Source: an uncultured Prevotellaceae bacterium
Lineage (GTDB): Bacteria > Bacteroidota > Bacteroidia > Bacteroidales > Muribaculaceae
Direction of reading: 5' to 3'
DNA: 64,000 nt
Assembly (NCBI GenBank): GCA_900318205.1
Contig: ONJS01000013.1
Coordinates: forward strand, 1-64,000
Positions 1 to 6,105 of the stretch are shown piece after piece (the first letter of the stretch is position 1; every line of letters begins with the position of its first letter). Under the pieces are notes generated by a model. The model saw nothing but the letters and a program-made list of their open reading frames with translations. It was not told the origin of the DNA and searched no databases. The translations under genes and the position numbers were made by a program.

Positions 1-143
1 TCGCTTCGCCTTTTTACGATGCCTGCAAAGTGCGGCTGGAGCGCACTGAAAGCAAGGCTTGCCCGGGAATTACTACCCTGGAAGGGCTGGAGAATTTCCA
101 AAGGCAACTCGTCTTGGCCTTGCGTGTGCGGGAGCCGCAATAA
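1..143 (+). CDS. C-terminal end of an unrecognised protein (start off window)
   Basis: Frame 3 is open from the window edge to a TAA at 141-143 and encodes about 46 residues, beginning ASPFYDACKVRLERTESK and ending LVLALRVREPQ. The mix of charged and hydrophobic residues looks like a real protein tail. The two other plus frames here (19-276 and 59-388) are also open, but they are rich in Trp, Arg, Ser and Gly, as off-frame reading would give. I do not recognise the family. It lies inside the integrated element and points rightward, against the leftward replication genes, so it probably ends a rightward module outside the window. Confidence 0.5.
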   Translation, partial: ASPFYDACKVRLERTESKACPGITTLEGLENFQRQLVLALRVREPQ

Positions 144-148
144 CTTTG
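141..148 (+). promoter_or_regulatory. candidate -7 box TAACTTTG
   Basis: TAACTTTG matches the Bacteroidetes -7 consensus TAnnTTTG and overlaps the stop codon of the partial gene. It would drive rightward transcription through 150-400, where only a 13-residue reading frame (401-442) is available. No convincing -33 TTTG sits at the right spacing. Confidence 0.3.
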
Positions 149-419
149 CAGCGGGAAAAGGCGTTGAAAGCGACGTCAGGCAAGTTCAAGGATGTTTGGC
201 TTATTTTTCAGGGGCAACATGGCAGATTCTTCCTGCAAGCGGTTGCACCCAAGACCGCGCAGGTGTCAAGAGCTAAAAAAACGGCCGTCGTTTCCCAACG
301 ACGAACCGCTTCAAGTGTCAAACAGAGTTGGTATTGGTATGAACTACGCAATTATTTGACAGAATTCATTTTCATTATTAACCTTTAAATTTTTCTCGCT
401 ATGAAGCCATTATCTATAC
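144..419. other. gene-free GC-rich stretch, possible leader or structured RNA
   Basis: No supportable protein is seen between the TAA at 143 and the end of the leftward gene at 420. A short hairpin GTCGTT-TCCC-AACGAC is present near 288-303. The right part (330-400) turns AT-rich and runs into an ATG at 401 that opens only 13 codons. A frame open from 59 to 388 exists, but its composition argues against coding. This could be an untranslated leader, a small RNA or a decayed gene inside the mobile element. Confidence 0.35.
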
Positions 420-842
420 TTATGATCGTATGCAGGGTATAAGTGATTTCTGGGCATAGAGCGTCACTTCCACCGAGCATACCGCAGGATCGCCGCCTGG
501 CGTTCCTGTGGTGCTCGTGGTTTTGATGATGGGACGCGGTTTCTCGTGCTGCCCTATGACGTAGGACTGCCCGTTGCAGTCCGTGATGACGAAGGCGATG
601 TGCTTGTTGGTAGGCACGTCGTCGAGCGTCTTGAACCGCAGGGTGGTCTGTTCAACCCTGCCGTTATTGTTATAGGTCGATACCGCCTCGCAGGTCGGCA
701 CACCGACAAACGCTATCGGCGTCACTTCGGTGAAGATGCCGACGGGCAAACCCGCAAGGTGCTTGTACATAATCTCACGCTGCAGCCTTTCGGCGGGAAC
801 GTACCCCAAGGCTTTTATTCCTGGAATTGATTGTCGATTCAT
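420..842 (-). CDS. hypothetical protein of the integrated element
   Basis: This 140-residue soluble protein has no signal peptide or membrane segment and belongs to no family I recognise. The N-terminal half contains IPGIKALGYVP and a PVGIFTEVTPIAFVGVPTCEAV stretch. The C-terminal half is rich in Thr and beta-prone residues (KTTSTTGTPGGDP), which suggests a beta-sandwich-like fold. It is the most distal visible gene of the leftward replication block and is separated from the next gene by a gap holding three GTTTACA repeats. That position fits a phage-like or integrative-element accessory protein. Function unknown. Confidence 0.6.
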   Translation of the reverse strand: MNRQSIPGIKALGYVPAERLQREIMYKHLAGLPVGIFTEVTPIAFVGVPTCEAVSTYNNNGRVEQTTLRFKTLDDVPTNKHIAFVITDCNGQSYVIGQHEKPRPIIKTTSTTGTPGGDPAVCSVEVTLYAQKSLIPCIRS

Positions 843-857
843 TTTTTCTCGTATTTC

Positions 858-893
858 GTTTACACTGGTTTACATTCGTCACGCTCGTTTACA
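858..893 (-). repeat. three iteron-like GTTTACA repeats
   Basis: GTTTACA occurs at 858-864, 868-874 and 887-893, all in the same orientation; the first and third extend to GTTTACACTGG. They lie in the 86-bp gap between two leftward element genes. Starts are 10 and 19 bp apart, close to one and two helical turns. Such spacing is typical of initiator or repressor binding sites. With replication genes next door, an initiator site is possible but unproven. Confidence 0.4.
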
Positions 894-928
894 CTGGGTA
901 TTTTTAGGGGGGTCTAAGTAGGAAAAAA

Positions 929-1405
929 TTAACTCTTTTTAATCTTTGCCCTATAGATACGCATATTATAAGCCCGGCGTTTTCTGTCATAAATCTTGGC
1001 GATGGTGTTCCAATTGGTCTCAGTTGCTTCTATACCGTGTGCGTCCATCCAGGCCCAAATCAGATCCTGCTTCTGCTTGCCGATGTAGCCGAAACGGAAC
1101 AAATCACTCCATAGCTGAATGACAAAGCGGTTACGGATGCATCGTTTCAAGGTGTTTCTTGCAGCTAATGGCAGGTATTTCTTGCCTCTCACATCTTTCG
1201 ACTTGAAAAAAGGCACTGCGATAGGAACAGTGTTTTCACCTGGTTCATTGGATGCAGGAAACGGCGGTGTCCGTATCAGGTAGATTTCAAGAATGTCATT
1301 CTCGGCTGAGTTCCTCGGGAACTCAACAGGCAAAGAGTCGTGGGCGTTGATTAGCCATTGCGCCAGGTACGGCTCCAACTGTAGGTGTATGACGATATCA
1401 CTCAT
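929..1405 (-). CDS. hypothetical phage-like protein
   Basis: 158 residues, soluble and basic, especially at the C-terminus (YDRKRRAYNMRIYRAKIKKS). The middle (residues about 75-110) is helical and Arg/Lys-rich, followed by WAWMDAHGIEATETNWNTIAK, which resembles a small helical DNA-contact module. I do not recognise a named family. It lies downstream of the DnaC-like gene on the same strand, separated by 40 bp that contain an 8-bp inverted repeat. A role in element regulation or replication is plausible only from position. Confidence 0.6.
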   Translation of the reverse strand: MSDIVIHLQLEPYLAQWLINAHDSLPVEFPRNSAENDILEIYLIRTPPFPASNEPGENTVPIAVPFFKSKDVRGKKYLPLAARNTLKRCIRNRFVIQLWSDLFRFGYIGKQKQDLIWAWMDAHGIEATETNWNTIAKIYDRKRRAYNMRIYRAKIKKS

Positions 1406-1406
1406 A

Positions 1407-1443
1407 TTGTGACAGGATGCTGTATTCTTCAGTCATGTCACAA
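1407..1443. promoter_or_regulatory. inverted repeat TTGTGACA...TGTCACAA
   Basis: Perfect 8-bp arms at 1407-1414 and 1436-1443 enclose 21 bp in the gap between two leftward element genes. The arms match the shape of a dimeric operator. It could be a binding site for one of the element's HTH proteins, or a weak hairpin. Confidence 0.35.
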
Positions 1444-1445
1444 AA

Positions 1446-2180
1446 TTAGCTCCTATAACTGGGACCTTTAAAGACAATGACTTGCATCATCTCATTGAAG
1501 CGGTCTGCGATGCGGCCACCGTATTTTTCACGGACTTCGGGCGGCGTAAGGTTCGTTGATATCGCTGTGAACAGCTGCTGCTCGTATCTGATTTCCAGCA
1601 GGTGAATCAGAGGACTGAGCACGGTGCCGTAGTCCATCACCTCGACAGGTTCCTTGCCAAAGTCGTCGATGGCGACCAGGTCCCTCTCACGGATTTTCCG
1701 TATCTCACTGAAGTCCTTTCCAACGAGCACGATGTCCCTGGCATCATATATCATCATGTTTGCGTTGAAATCTTCATGGACAAACGAGAAATATTTGTCG
1801 CCTAATGCCAGGAACAGGTTACGCAGCGCTTGAAGCATTGTGGTCTTGCCGTTGCCGCAATTGCCACAGAACATGACCCCGGATTTCGGGACTTCTGCCG
1901 TAAGGGCTCTGGCAAGCTCGAAAAGGTTTTTCTGTATATATTCGTCGAACCTGGGTTCAAGGTGTCGCTCCATCACCACTCGGGCATAGTGCGATGCCAA
2001 CAGGTTCAAAGCATTCTGCGTTGACATGTTCAGTCTAAAACTTGCCTTCAAAGTCCTTCGCCTCATGGCTTCCTGGATCAGTTCCTCTACGAGGGGAAAA
2101 TCTATTTTCATCTGGCCCTGCGCCGGTTGAACCCTGTTTTGATTTTGATCTTGGTTTCTGTTTTGGTTGTTCGTTCCCAT
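1446..2180 (-). CDS. DnaC/IstB-like AAA+ ATPase (helicase loader)
   Basis: 244 residues. The AAA+ core carries a Walker A motif GNCGNGKT (residues 106-113), a Walker B IDDFG (171-175) and a sensor-like segment AISTNLTPPE (about 207-216). This is the layout of DnaC/phage P helicase loaders. The first 23 residues are Asn/Gln-rich and may be untranslated, since MKIDFPLVEEL at 2111 is an alternative start. The gene overlaps the end of the upstream replication gene by 146 bp with the first start, or 77 bp with the second. The protein is expected to load the host DnaB helicase at the element origin. Family assignment is firm; the element role is inferred from its neighbour. Confidence 0.85.
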   Translation of the reverse strand: MGTNNQNRNQDQNQNRVQPAQGQMKIDFPLVEELIQEAMRRRTLKASFRLNMSTQNALNLLASHYARVVMERHLEPRFDEYIQKNLFELARALTAEVPKSGVMFCGNCGNGKTTMLQALRNLFLALGDKYFSFVHEDFNANMMIYDARDIVLVGKDFSEIRKIRERDLVAIDDFGKEPVEVMDYGTVLSPLIHLLEIRYEQQLFTAISTNLTPPEVREKYGGRIADRFNEMMQVIVFKGPSYRS

Positions 2181-2904
2181 CTTTGTCGTTTATTGTTAAG
2201 TGAATTCTCGCCCAATTGATGAAGTGCTTTCTGAACTTGCCGGCATTTTCATGTTCTTCGTCTTTATTCTCGATGAAGAAATCATCGAGCATGGGAATGA
2301 CAAGCTGCTTTTCGCACTTTAAAAATTGAGCCAGGTCTTCAATTTCTTGATCGTCGTTTTTTAAATCAAAATAATAAATCTCATTTTTCTCACGCGCGAA
2401 AGATGAAGAAGAGTTATTATTATTTATTATATTTTTTTTATCGTGGTGCCTCGAGTGGTGCCCCTGCTGTTCGTTTTTGGACTTTTTCTTATCGTTTTTT
2501 TCGCTAATTCCGACGTTGGAATCAGCTAAAATTCCGATTGAATTCGGCTCAAATTCATCAGGATTCTGGTTGCTTGAGGCCACGTTTTGGAACTTCTCAT
2601 AGTTGCTGATGGTGATGATCAGCCACTGCTTGTTGGTGCGGTCGCACTCTATCATCTTGGTCCCTTCAAGGATTTTGATGAACGATGAGACGACACGGTT
2701 GTTGGTTTTCCAACGCCGTGCGAGAGCCCTGATGGAAGTGACAAGTTGCCCTCGCTGAACCTCGATGCGGCAGTTGCGGTAGACCACAGTCTCGCTCTTC
2801 CAGGCTGCAAGCATCATGAGTTCGGCCCACCGGTAGCCCTGCTTTTGGTCTTGCCAGACCCAATGCTCCATTATCTGTCTGTGAAATTGGATCCACCCGT
2901 TCAT
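2035..2904 (-). CDS. phage-type replication initiator / DnaD-like protein
   Basis: 289 residues. The N-terminal about 110 residues (WIQFHRQIMEHWVWQD..., then SIRALARRWKTNNRVVSSFIKILEG) form a winged-helix replisome-organiser domain of the type found in phage O-like initiators. A low-complexity Asn/Ser/Lys linker follows (about 135-170, including a run of Asn then Ser). A C-terminal helical segment (FRKHFINWARIHL) resembles the DnaD/DnaB2 tail that contacts loader or helicase. The gene sits directly upstream of the DnaC-like loader, the usual initiator-loader pair of phages and integrative elements. The C-terminal 49 residues share DNA with the loader N-terminus. Function is inferred from this architecture and context. 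Confidence 0.75.
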   Translation of the reverse strand: MNGWIQFHRQIMEHWVWQDQKQGYRWAELMMLAAWKSETVVYRNCRIEVQRGQLVTSIRALARRWKTNNRVVSSFIKILEGTKMIECDRTNKQWLIITISNYEKFQNVASSNQNPDEFEPNSIGILADSNVGISEKNDKKKSKNEQQGHHSRHHDKKNIINNNNSSSSFAREKNEIYYFDLKNDDQEIEDLAQFLKCEKQLVIPMLDDFFIENKDEEHENAGKFRKHFINWARIHLTINDKDGNEQPKQKPRSKSKQGSTGAGPDENRFSPRRGTDPGSHEAKDFEGKF

Positions 2905-2906
2905 AA

Positions 2907-3104
2907 CTAATAAGAAGCTTTCCAGAAGCGCAGAATCTCACCACCGGTGAAGAATTTCCGTGTGGTGGAGCGTCTGATGCCGTATTGAATGATGCCCAAT
3001 TTCGCATATTTCAGCAGGGTATTGCGGTGAATACCCAGCAGTCGGCAGGTCTCTTCAATATTATACCTGCCGTCTCTTTTGACATTCGGCTCAGTTTTCA
3101 CCAT
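2907..3104 (-). CDS. small MerR/excisionase-type HTH protein
   Basis: 65 residues from the ATG at 3104. The motif YNIEETCRLLGIHRNTLLKYAKLG is a classic winged-HTH of the excisionase/MerR type: the helix reads the phrase 'becomes a row, gets a hit, chooses a path'. It is followed by the wing (RRSTTRKFFTGGEILRFW). A longer frame reaches 3191, but its first 29 residues are Arg/Ser-rich and overlap the upstream gene; from 3104 the overlap is only 14 bp. It ends 3 bp before the initiator gene start, so the three leftward genes look co-transcribed. Likely excisionase or a DNA-binding regulator of element replication. Confidence 0.75.
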   Translation of the reverse strand: MVKTEPNVKRDGRYNIEETCRLLGIHRNTLLKYAKLGIIQYGIRRSTTRKFFTGGEILRFWKASY

Positions 3105-3327
3105 GGCTCTGATTGTGAGAGGGGAATAACTCGTCAATCTCAATCCCGAAGAATAACGAGATGACCTTCTTGACGTTGATTTCGGGTTCACGCCTGCCTG
3201 TTACCCACATCCTTACAGTGGTTTCGCAACGGTTGGTTGCTTTACTGAGGTCGGTGATGAACTTGGCCGCCGGAGTCGGCTCTTTCTTGACCTGATTGTA
3301 GAGGTCGATTAAACTACTGTTATTCAT
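3091..3327 (-). CDS. small HTH regulator (Cro-like position)
   Basis: 78 residues. The segment FITDLSKATNRCETTVRMWVTGRREPE (about 23-49) has the spacing of a helix-turn-helix, followed by KKVISLFFGIEIDELFPS, the usual tail of a lambda-repressor-like DNA-binding domain. It is the first gene of the leftward block and is divergent from the XRE repressor at 3544, the place normally taken by Cro-type antirepressors. A -7 box (CAAATATA on the plus strand, 3354-3361) lies 27 bp upstream. Function is inferred. Confidence 0.7.
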   Translation of the reverse strand: MNNSSLIDLYNQVKKEPTPAAKFITDLSKATNRCETTVRMWVTGRREPEINVKKVISLFFGIEIDELFPSHNQSHGEN

Positions 3328-3543
3328 TGTTTTAGCTGTTTGATTATAAAAATATTACAAATATAGTATCAAAAATATAATAAAAACTTTGCAATTATTT
3401 TGACAATCAAAAATCTTTTATATAAATTTGCAGCGTCAAATAGAGCGCAGAATTAGTGATGATGATTGTCGCTAATTGGCTGCAAATATACTGATATTTT
3501 TATTATCAGACGCAATTATTATAGAATATTTTTTGAAGAAATT
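3328..3543. promoter_or_regulatory. divergent switch region of the integrated element
   Basis: This AT-rich 216-bp gap separates the leftward early genes from the rightward repressor. Leftward: TAnnTTTG read on the minus strand at 3354-3361. Rightward: TAAATTTG at 3423-3430, leaving a leader of about 110 nt. The leader contains a CTGATA-n7-TATCAG inverted repeat at 3491-3509, a candidate operator. The layout is that of a repressor/antirepressor switch. Confidence 0.55.
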
Positions 3544-3912
3544 ATGAAGTTAGTCAGCAGAGATATTGATTTACTGCGCATTAGGAAAGAACACCACGTC
3601 ACTCAGAGGCGACTGGCGGACTTGACAAAATATCCTCAAGGTTTCATATCGCAGATAGAGAACAGGAGGGTAAGTGCTCCCATCCAGTTTCAGCAGAATC
3701 TGATGGAGGCTTTGGGCATTCCCAGCCTGGAGCCGTATTATCTTCCGTCTCCTGAAGAGCAGGCTGCGCAGAACCTGACCAATGGTGCCAATGAATTCCA
3801 GCAAACAGTAAACAGGCTGCTAGATATCATTGACCGACGTGACGAGCGCATACGCGAACTCGAGAACGAGAACAAGCGTCTTCAAGATATTATAATAATG
3901 TGTAAAAAGTAG
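3544..3912 (+). CDS. XRE-family repressor-like regulator with coiled-coil tail
   Basis: 122 residues from the ATG at 3544 (a TTG at 3466 would add 26 unlikely residues). The N-terminal domain LLRIRKEHHVTQRRLADLTKYPQGFISQIENRRV (residues about 9-42) is a canonical lambda-repressor-like HTH. The C-terminal 40 residues (NRLLDIIDRRDERIRELENENKRLQDIIIM) are a leucine-zipper-like coiled coil, probably for dimerisation. There is no peptidase domain, so it is not a LexA/CI autocleaving type. It faces the Cro-like gene across a shared promoter region, and I infer that it keeps the element quiescent. Confidence 0.8.
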   Translation: MKLVSRDIDLLRIRKEHHVTQRRLADLTKYPQGFISQIENRRVSAPIQFQQNLMEALGIPSLEPYYLPSPEEQAAQNLTNGANEFQQTVNRLLDIIDRRDERIRELENENKRLQDIIIMCKK

Positions 3913-4008
3913 GGTAGATTAGAGACCCTATGTGTTCAATGCTGTGTACATTAAAAAAGAGTAACTATAATTCATTATTAACCAGGCATTTGCCCTTGAA
4001 ATTAGCTT

Positions 4009-4053
4009 GCTTCCCAAGCTGAGGGCCGCGGGTTCGAGTCCCGTTTACCGCTC
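4009..4053 (+). other. 3' fragment of tRNA-Gly(CCC): element attachment site
   Basis: From 4009 the sequence reads as a tRNA 3' half: end of the 5' anticodon stem (GC), loop TTCCCAA (anticodon CCC), 3' anticodon stem GCTGA, variable loop, T-arm GCGGG-TTCGAGT-CCCGT, acceptor TTACCGC and discriminator T. The matching 5' half (acceptor GCGGTAA, D-arm) is absent: the bases just upstream do not pair with the anticodon or acceptor strands. A tRNA that starts abruptly inside the anticodon stem, at the edge of a block of phage-like genes, is the signature of tyrosine-integrase insertion into a tRNA gene. The intact copy should be at the other end. Confidence 0.75.
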
Positions 4054-4060
4054 AATGTTA

Positions 4061-4096
4061 AAAACCCGGATTGTGGAGATTTCCATATCCGGGTTT
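4061..4096 (+). terminator. terminator after the tRNA-Gly fragment
   Basis: Arms AAAACCCGGAT (4061-4071) and ATCCGGGTTTT (4086-4096) form an 11-bp stem with a 14-nt loop. It starts 7 bp after the tRNA 3' end and is probably the original terminator of the tRNA gene. Confidence 0.7.
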
Positions 4097-4128
4097 TCGT
4101 TTATTTTCTATGTTTGTAGTTGAGGCAT

Positions 4129-4800
4129 CTATTTGTTGATGAACTCCAAGACTTGCTGGGCGATAGACTTCATCCCTTTTACGGTGGGGTGGTTCTGTTT
4201 TTTGTCTATATCTTTGAGTTCAATAAGTGGAATGTCGTAATAACGGCAGATGACCTTGGTCGATTCCACAAACTCTTTCTGCAGCCCACTATTGATGATG
4301 AAATAGATTTTGACATTGGGGTACCGTTCCTTGGACTGCTGGAGCAGGTAAGCCAATGCGGGACGATAGGTGAAGAAATCGTCCCTCGTAAAATGATCAT
4401 ATTGATACTCACCCAATTTTGCCCCCGCCCAGTCGTCATTGGTGCCGCCAAAGATGAGAATTATATCAGGGCTGCCCAGGCGCGGCAATCGGGTGATAAA
4501 CGACCTGGGGCTATAGTCCTCATTATTGTATCCGTGGTAGCTGACTGTGGCACCGCTGTAGGAGTCGTTCTTCTCAATGAGGCAGCCCGCCTGATTGATG
4601 ACTTGCCACCACCAGGTCTGGGTCACGTTGTCAACATCAGTTCTTGAAGTGTCTACCGGGGTATAGTACCAGGGCTCGTTTCCATCGGGTATATACCCTT
4701 GAAAAGTCGAGTATGAGTCTCCCAAAATGGAAATGCGTAGTCGATTCTGTGCACCGACCGACAGCGGGATCAGCAGCAGTAAAAGCAATATTTTTTTCAT
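4129..4800 (-). CDS. secreted SGNH/GDSL-family hydrolase
   Basis: 223 residues from the ATG at 4800; an upstream ATG at 4812 would only add MVQF before a normal signal peptide (MKKILLLLLLIPLSVGA). SGNH block I is ILGDSYS with nucleophile Ser29; block III is IFGGTNDDW; block V is the NHPTVKG near residue 204. The usual catalytic Asp three residues before the His is replaced by Lys (KQNH), with Asp199 two residues further upstream, so the acid of the triad may be displaced. Likely a periplasmic or surface esterase acting on acylated carbohydrates; the substrate is not predictable. It stands alone, with its own -7 box (4907-4914). Confidence 0.8.
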   Translation of the reverse strand: MKKILLLLLLIPLSVGAQNRLRISILGDSYSTFQGYIPDGNEPWYYTPVDTSRTDVDNVTQTWWWQVINQAGCLIEKNDSYSGATVSYHGYNNEDYSPRSFITRLPRLGSPDIILIFGGTNDDWAGAKLGEYQYDHFTRDDFFTYRPALAYLLQQSKERYPNVKIYFIINSGLQKEFVESTKVICRYYDIPLIELKDIDKKQNHPTVKGMKSIAQQVLEFINK

Positions 4801-4906
4801 AAATTGGACCAATGATGAAGTAATGAATTGATGAACTCCTGATCTACTGTATTCTTCGTCCCAAATGATTGCATGGAATAAAGGATACCGTTTTTTAATA
4901 TCACTG

Positions 4907-4914
4907 CAAAGTTA
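4907..4914 (-). promoter_or_regulatory. -7 box of the SGNH hydrolase gene
   Basis: The minus strand reads TAACTTTG, matching TAnnTTTG. It lies about 107 bp upstream of the start at 4800. Confidence 0.5.
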
Positions 4915-5559
4915 GGCAATTCTCTCCATTACCTCGTCTTTTTTGCCAATTATTATCACCTTCTTTTGCTATTGCAGGAAAATGGTTGTCACTACCTTTG
5001 ATTATAGTGACATTTGATTGAATGGCCACAGATGCAGTGTGGACGCATGCAGTTGCATGGTTTTCTTACAAAAAACTGGCAACTACACCCTGCGGCATGG
5101 CAATAAGACAAGTAACCATCGCTCGCTTCCTGATTCTCAACATAAGATGAAGGCTGGGATTTTGGAGAATGGTCGTGCCTTGAAGAATGAATTGGGCTTG
5201 CTTCAAGAAGCAGGCATGAAGTAAGAAGCGAGCATGAACATAGGAATGTGCAAACTACTGCTGCTAATGATTTGTGTATTCGTTGTAGAGGTTTCATAAT
5301 TCTGATACTTTTTGTGAGGGTGTTTCATAACATGACACAGCCCCTGATAAAACAATTGGTTCTTCTTTGTCTATTAGACTCATCGTTTTGCATAGGTTGG
5401 GCGAGTTTTCCGGCCAGGGTAGATGAACCCAGGATTATTCAAGACAAAACCAATAGTGGACTAGACTAAAACTGGTATATCAGATTAAACCCATCTCCAG
5501 AGCGCCTTAAGTTTGGCTATAATGTTCTCTTTTTAGACTTAAATGATTCATCAAACCAT

Positions 5560-5602
5560 AAAAAAAGACGGTTAATTTACCGCAAAGATAAATCAACCGC
5601 CC
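5560..5602 (-). terminator. leftward terminator (second of two)
   Basis: On the minus strand GGCGGTTGATTTA pairs with TAAATTAACCGTC and is followed by a T7 run. It is the second hairpin downstream of the small peptide gene. Its loop contains TATCTTTG, which could alternatively be a -7 box. Confidence 0.5.
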
Positions 5603-5627
5603 TATGCCTTGAAAAGACGCTGTCCAA

Positions 5628-5667
5628 TAAAAAAGAAGCGCTGATTTAATGATAAACCAGCGTTTCA
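5628..5667 (-). terminator. leftward terminator of the 48-residue peptide gene
   Basis: The minus strand carries an AACGCTG...CAGCGCTT stem with inner TTA/TAA pairing, followed by CTTTTTTATT. It starts about 30 bp after the stop codon at 5697. Confidence 0.55.
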
Positions 5668-5696
5668 AAAGCCTAATACAAAGATTCTACTTTGCT

Positions 5697-5843
5697 TTAT
5701 GCTTCGGGGGTGCCTTTCGAACTTTGCGAGTCCATGTAGGTTTTGAAAATCCAGCCAACTACTGCCATAGCTGCAACAGCAACTGCACCTGGTTTCCACT
5801 CGCCACCGGCGATGTCTTTTAATTTATTGATAATTTCGTCCAT
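5697..5843 (-). CDS. 48-residue single-span membrane peptide
   Basis: ATG at 5843, stop at 5697. The protein starts MDEIINKLKDIAGGEWKPG. A 15-18 residue hydrophobic helix follows (AVAVAAMAVVGWIF), then a short polar tail (KTYMDSQSSKGTPEA). The amphipathic N-terminus, single span and charged tail suggest an inner-membrane micropeptide, perhaps holin- or toxin-like, but no family is recognised. It has two terminators just downstream and its own upstream gap, so it is probably a separate transcript. It is easily missed because of its length. Confidence 0.55.
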   Translation of the reverse strand: MDEIINKLKDIAGGEWKPGAVAVAAMAVVGWIFKTYMDSQSSKGTPEA

Positions 5844-6105
5844 AATTTATTTATGAATTAATTAATATTTGATTATAAATTTACAAATATCGTGCCAATT
5901 TGTAATCTCTTCATTTTCAAGTTTTTTTCTTTTAGATTTCAGTAATTTGGATAAATCGTTCTCGCTCGGGAATGCTCATGCAAGCATGGCATTGCGCTCA
6001 CTTAATCACGATTTTATTGTCCATGAGGCGGTGGTATTCGTCCTGACTTTTATAATTTTGGAAAAGTTGTTCAACCGCTTAGACCTTGAAAAGACGGTGT
6101 GAGTG

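Larger units (their letters stand above)
4801..5696. other. long intergenic stretch without a supportable gene
   Basis: Nearly 900 bp separate the hydrolase from the small membrane peptide. Frames of 60-101 codons exist on both strands (for example 4992-5297 leftward and 5018-5224 rightward), but they overlap each other, are Cys/His/Ser-rich and show no domain. The right end holds two leftward terminators. The left end holds the hydrolase promoter: CAAAGTTA at 4907-4914, read on the minus strand as TAACTTTG. Confidence 0.5.

Noticed and set aside
59..388. Open frame of 109 codons on the plus strand
   Set aside because: It overlaps the end of a better-looking frame, is rich in Lys, Arg, Ser and Trp, and has no recognisable domain; I treat it as off-frame reading.
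3961..4053. Complete tRNA gene
   Set aside because: The bases before 4009 do not supply acceptor, D-arm or a paired 5' anticodon stem; only the 3' part is a tRNA.
4992..5297. 101-codon leftward frame starting with a hydrophobic Cys-rich segment
   Set aside because: The N-terminus looks like a signal peptide, but the rest is Cys/His/Ser-rich, an equally long frame runs on the other strand and no promoter precedes it.
5233..5298. 21-codon hydrophobic frame (MNIGMCKLLLLMICVFVVEVS)
   Set aside because: Too short and without promoter, terminator or polar tail; chance hydrophobicity in an AT-rich gap.
5869..6102. 77-codon rightward frame in the gap before the FISUMP lipoprotein
   Set aside because: Phe/Ser/Leu-rich translation of an AT-rich gap, no domain, ends against a convergent gene.
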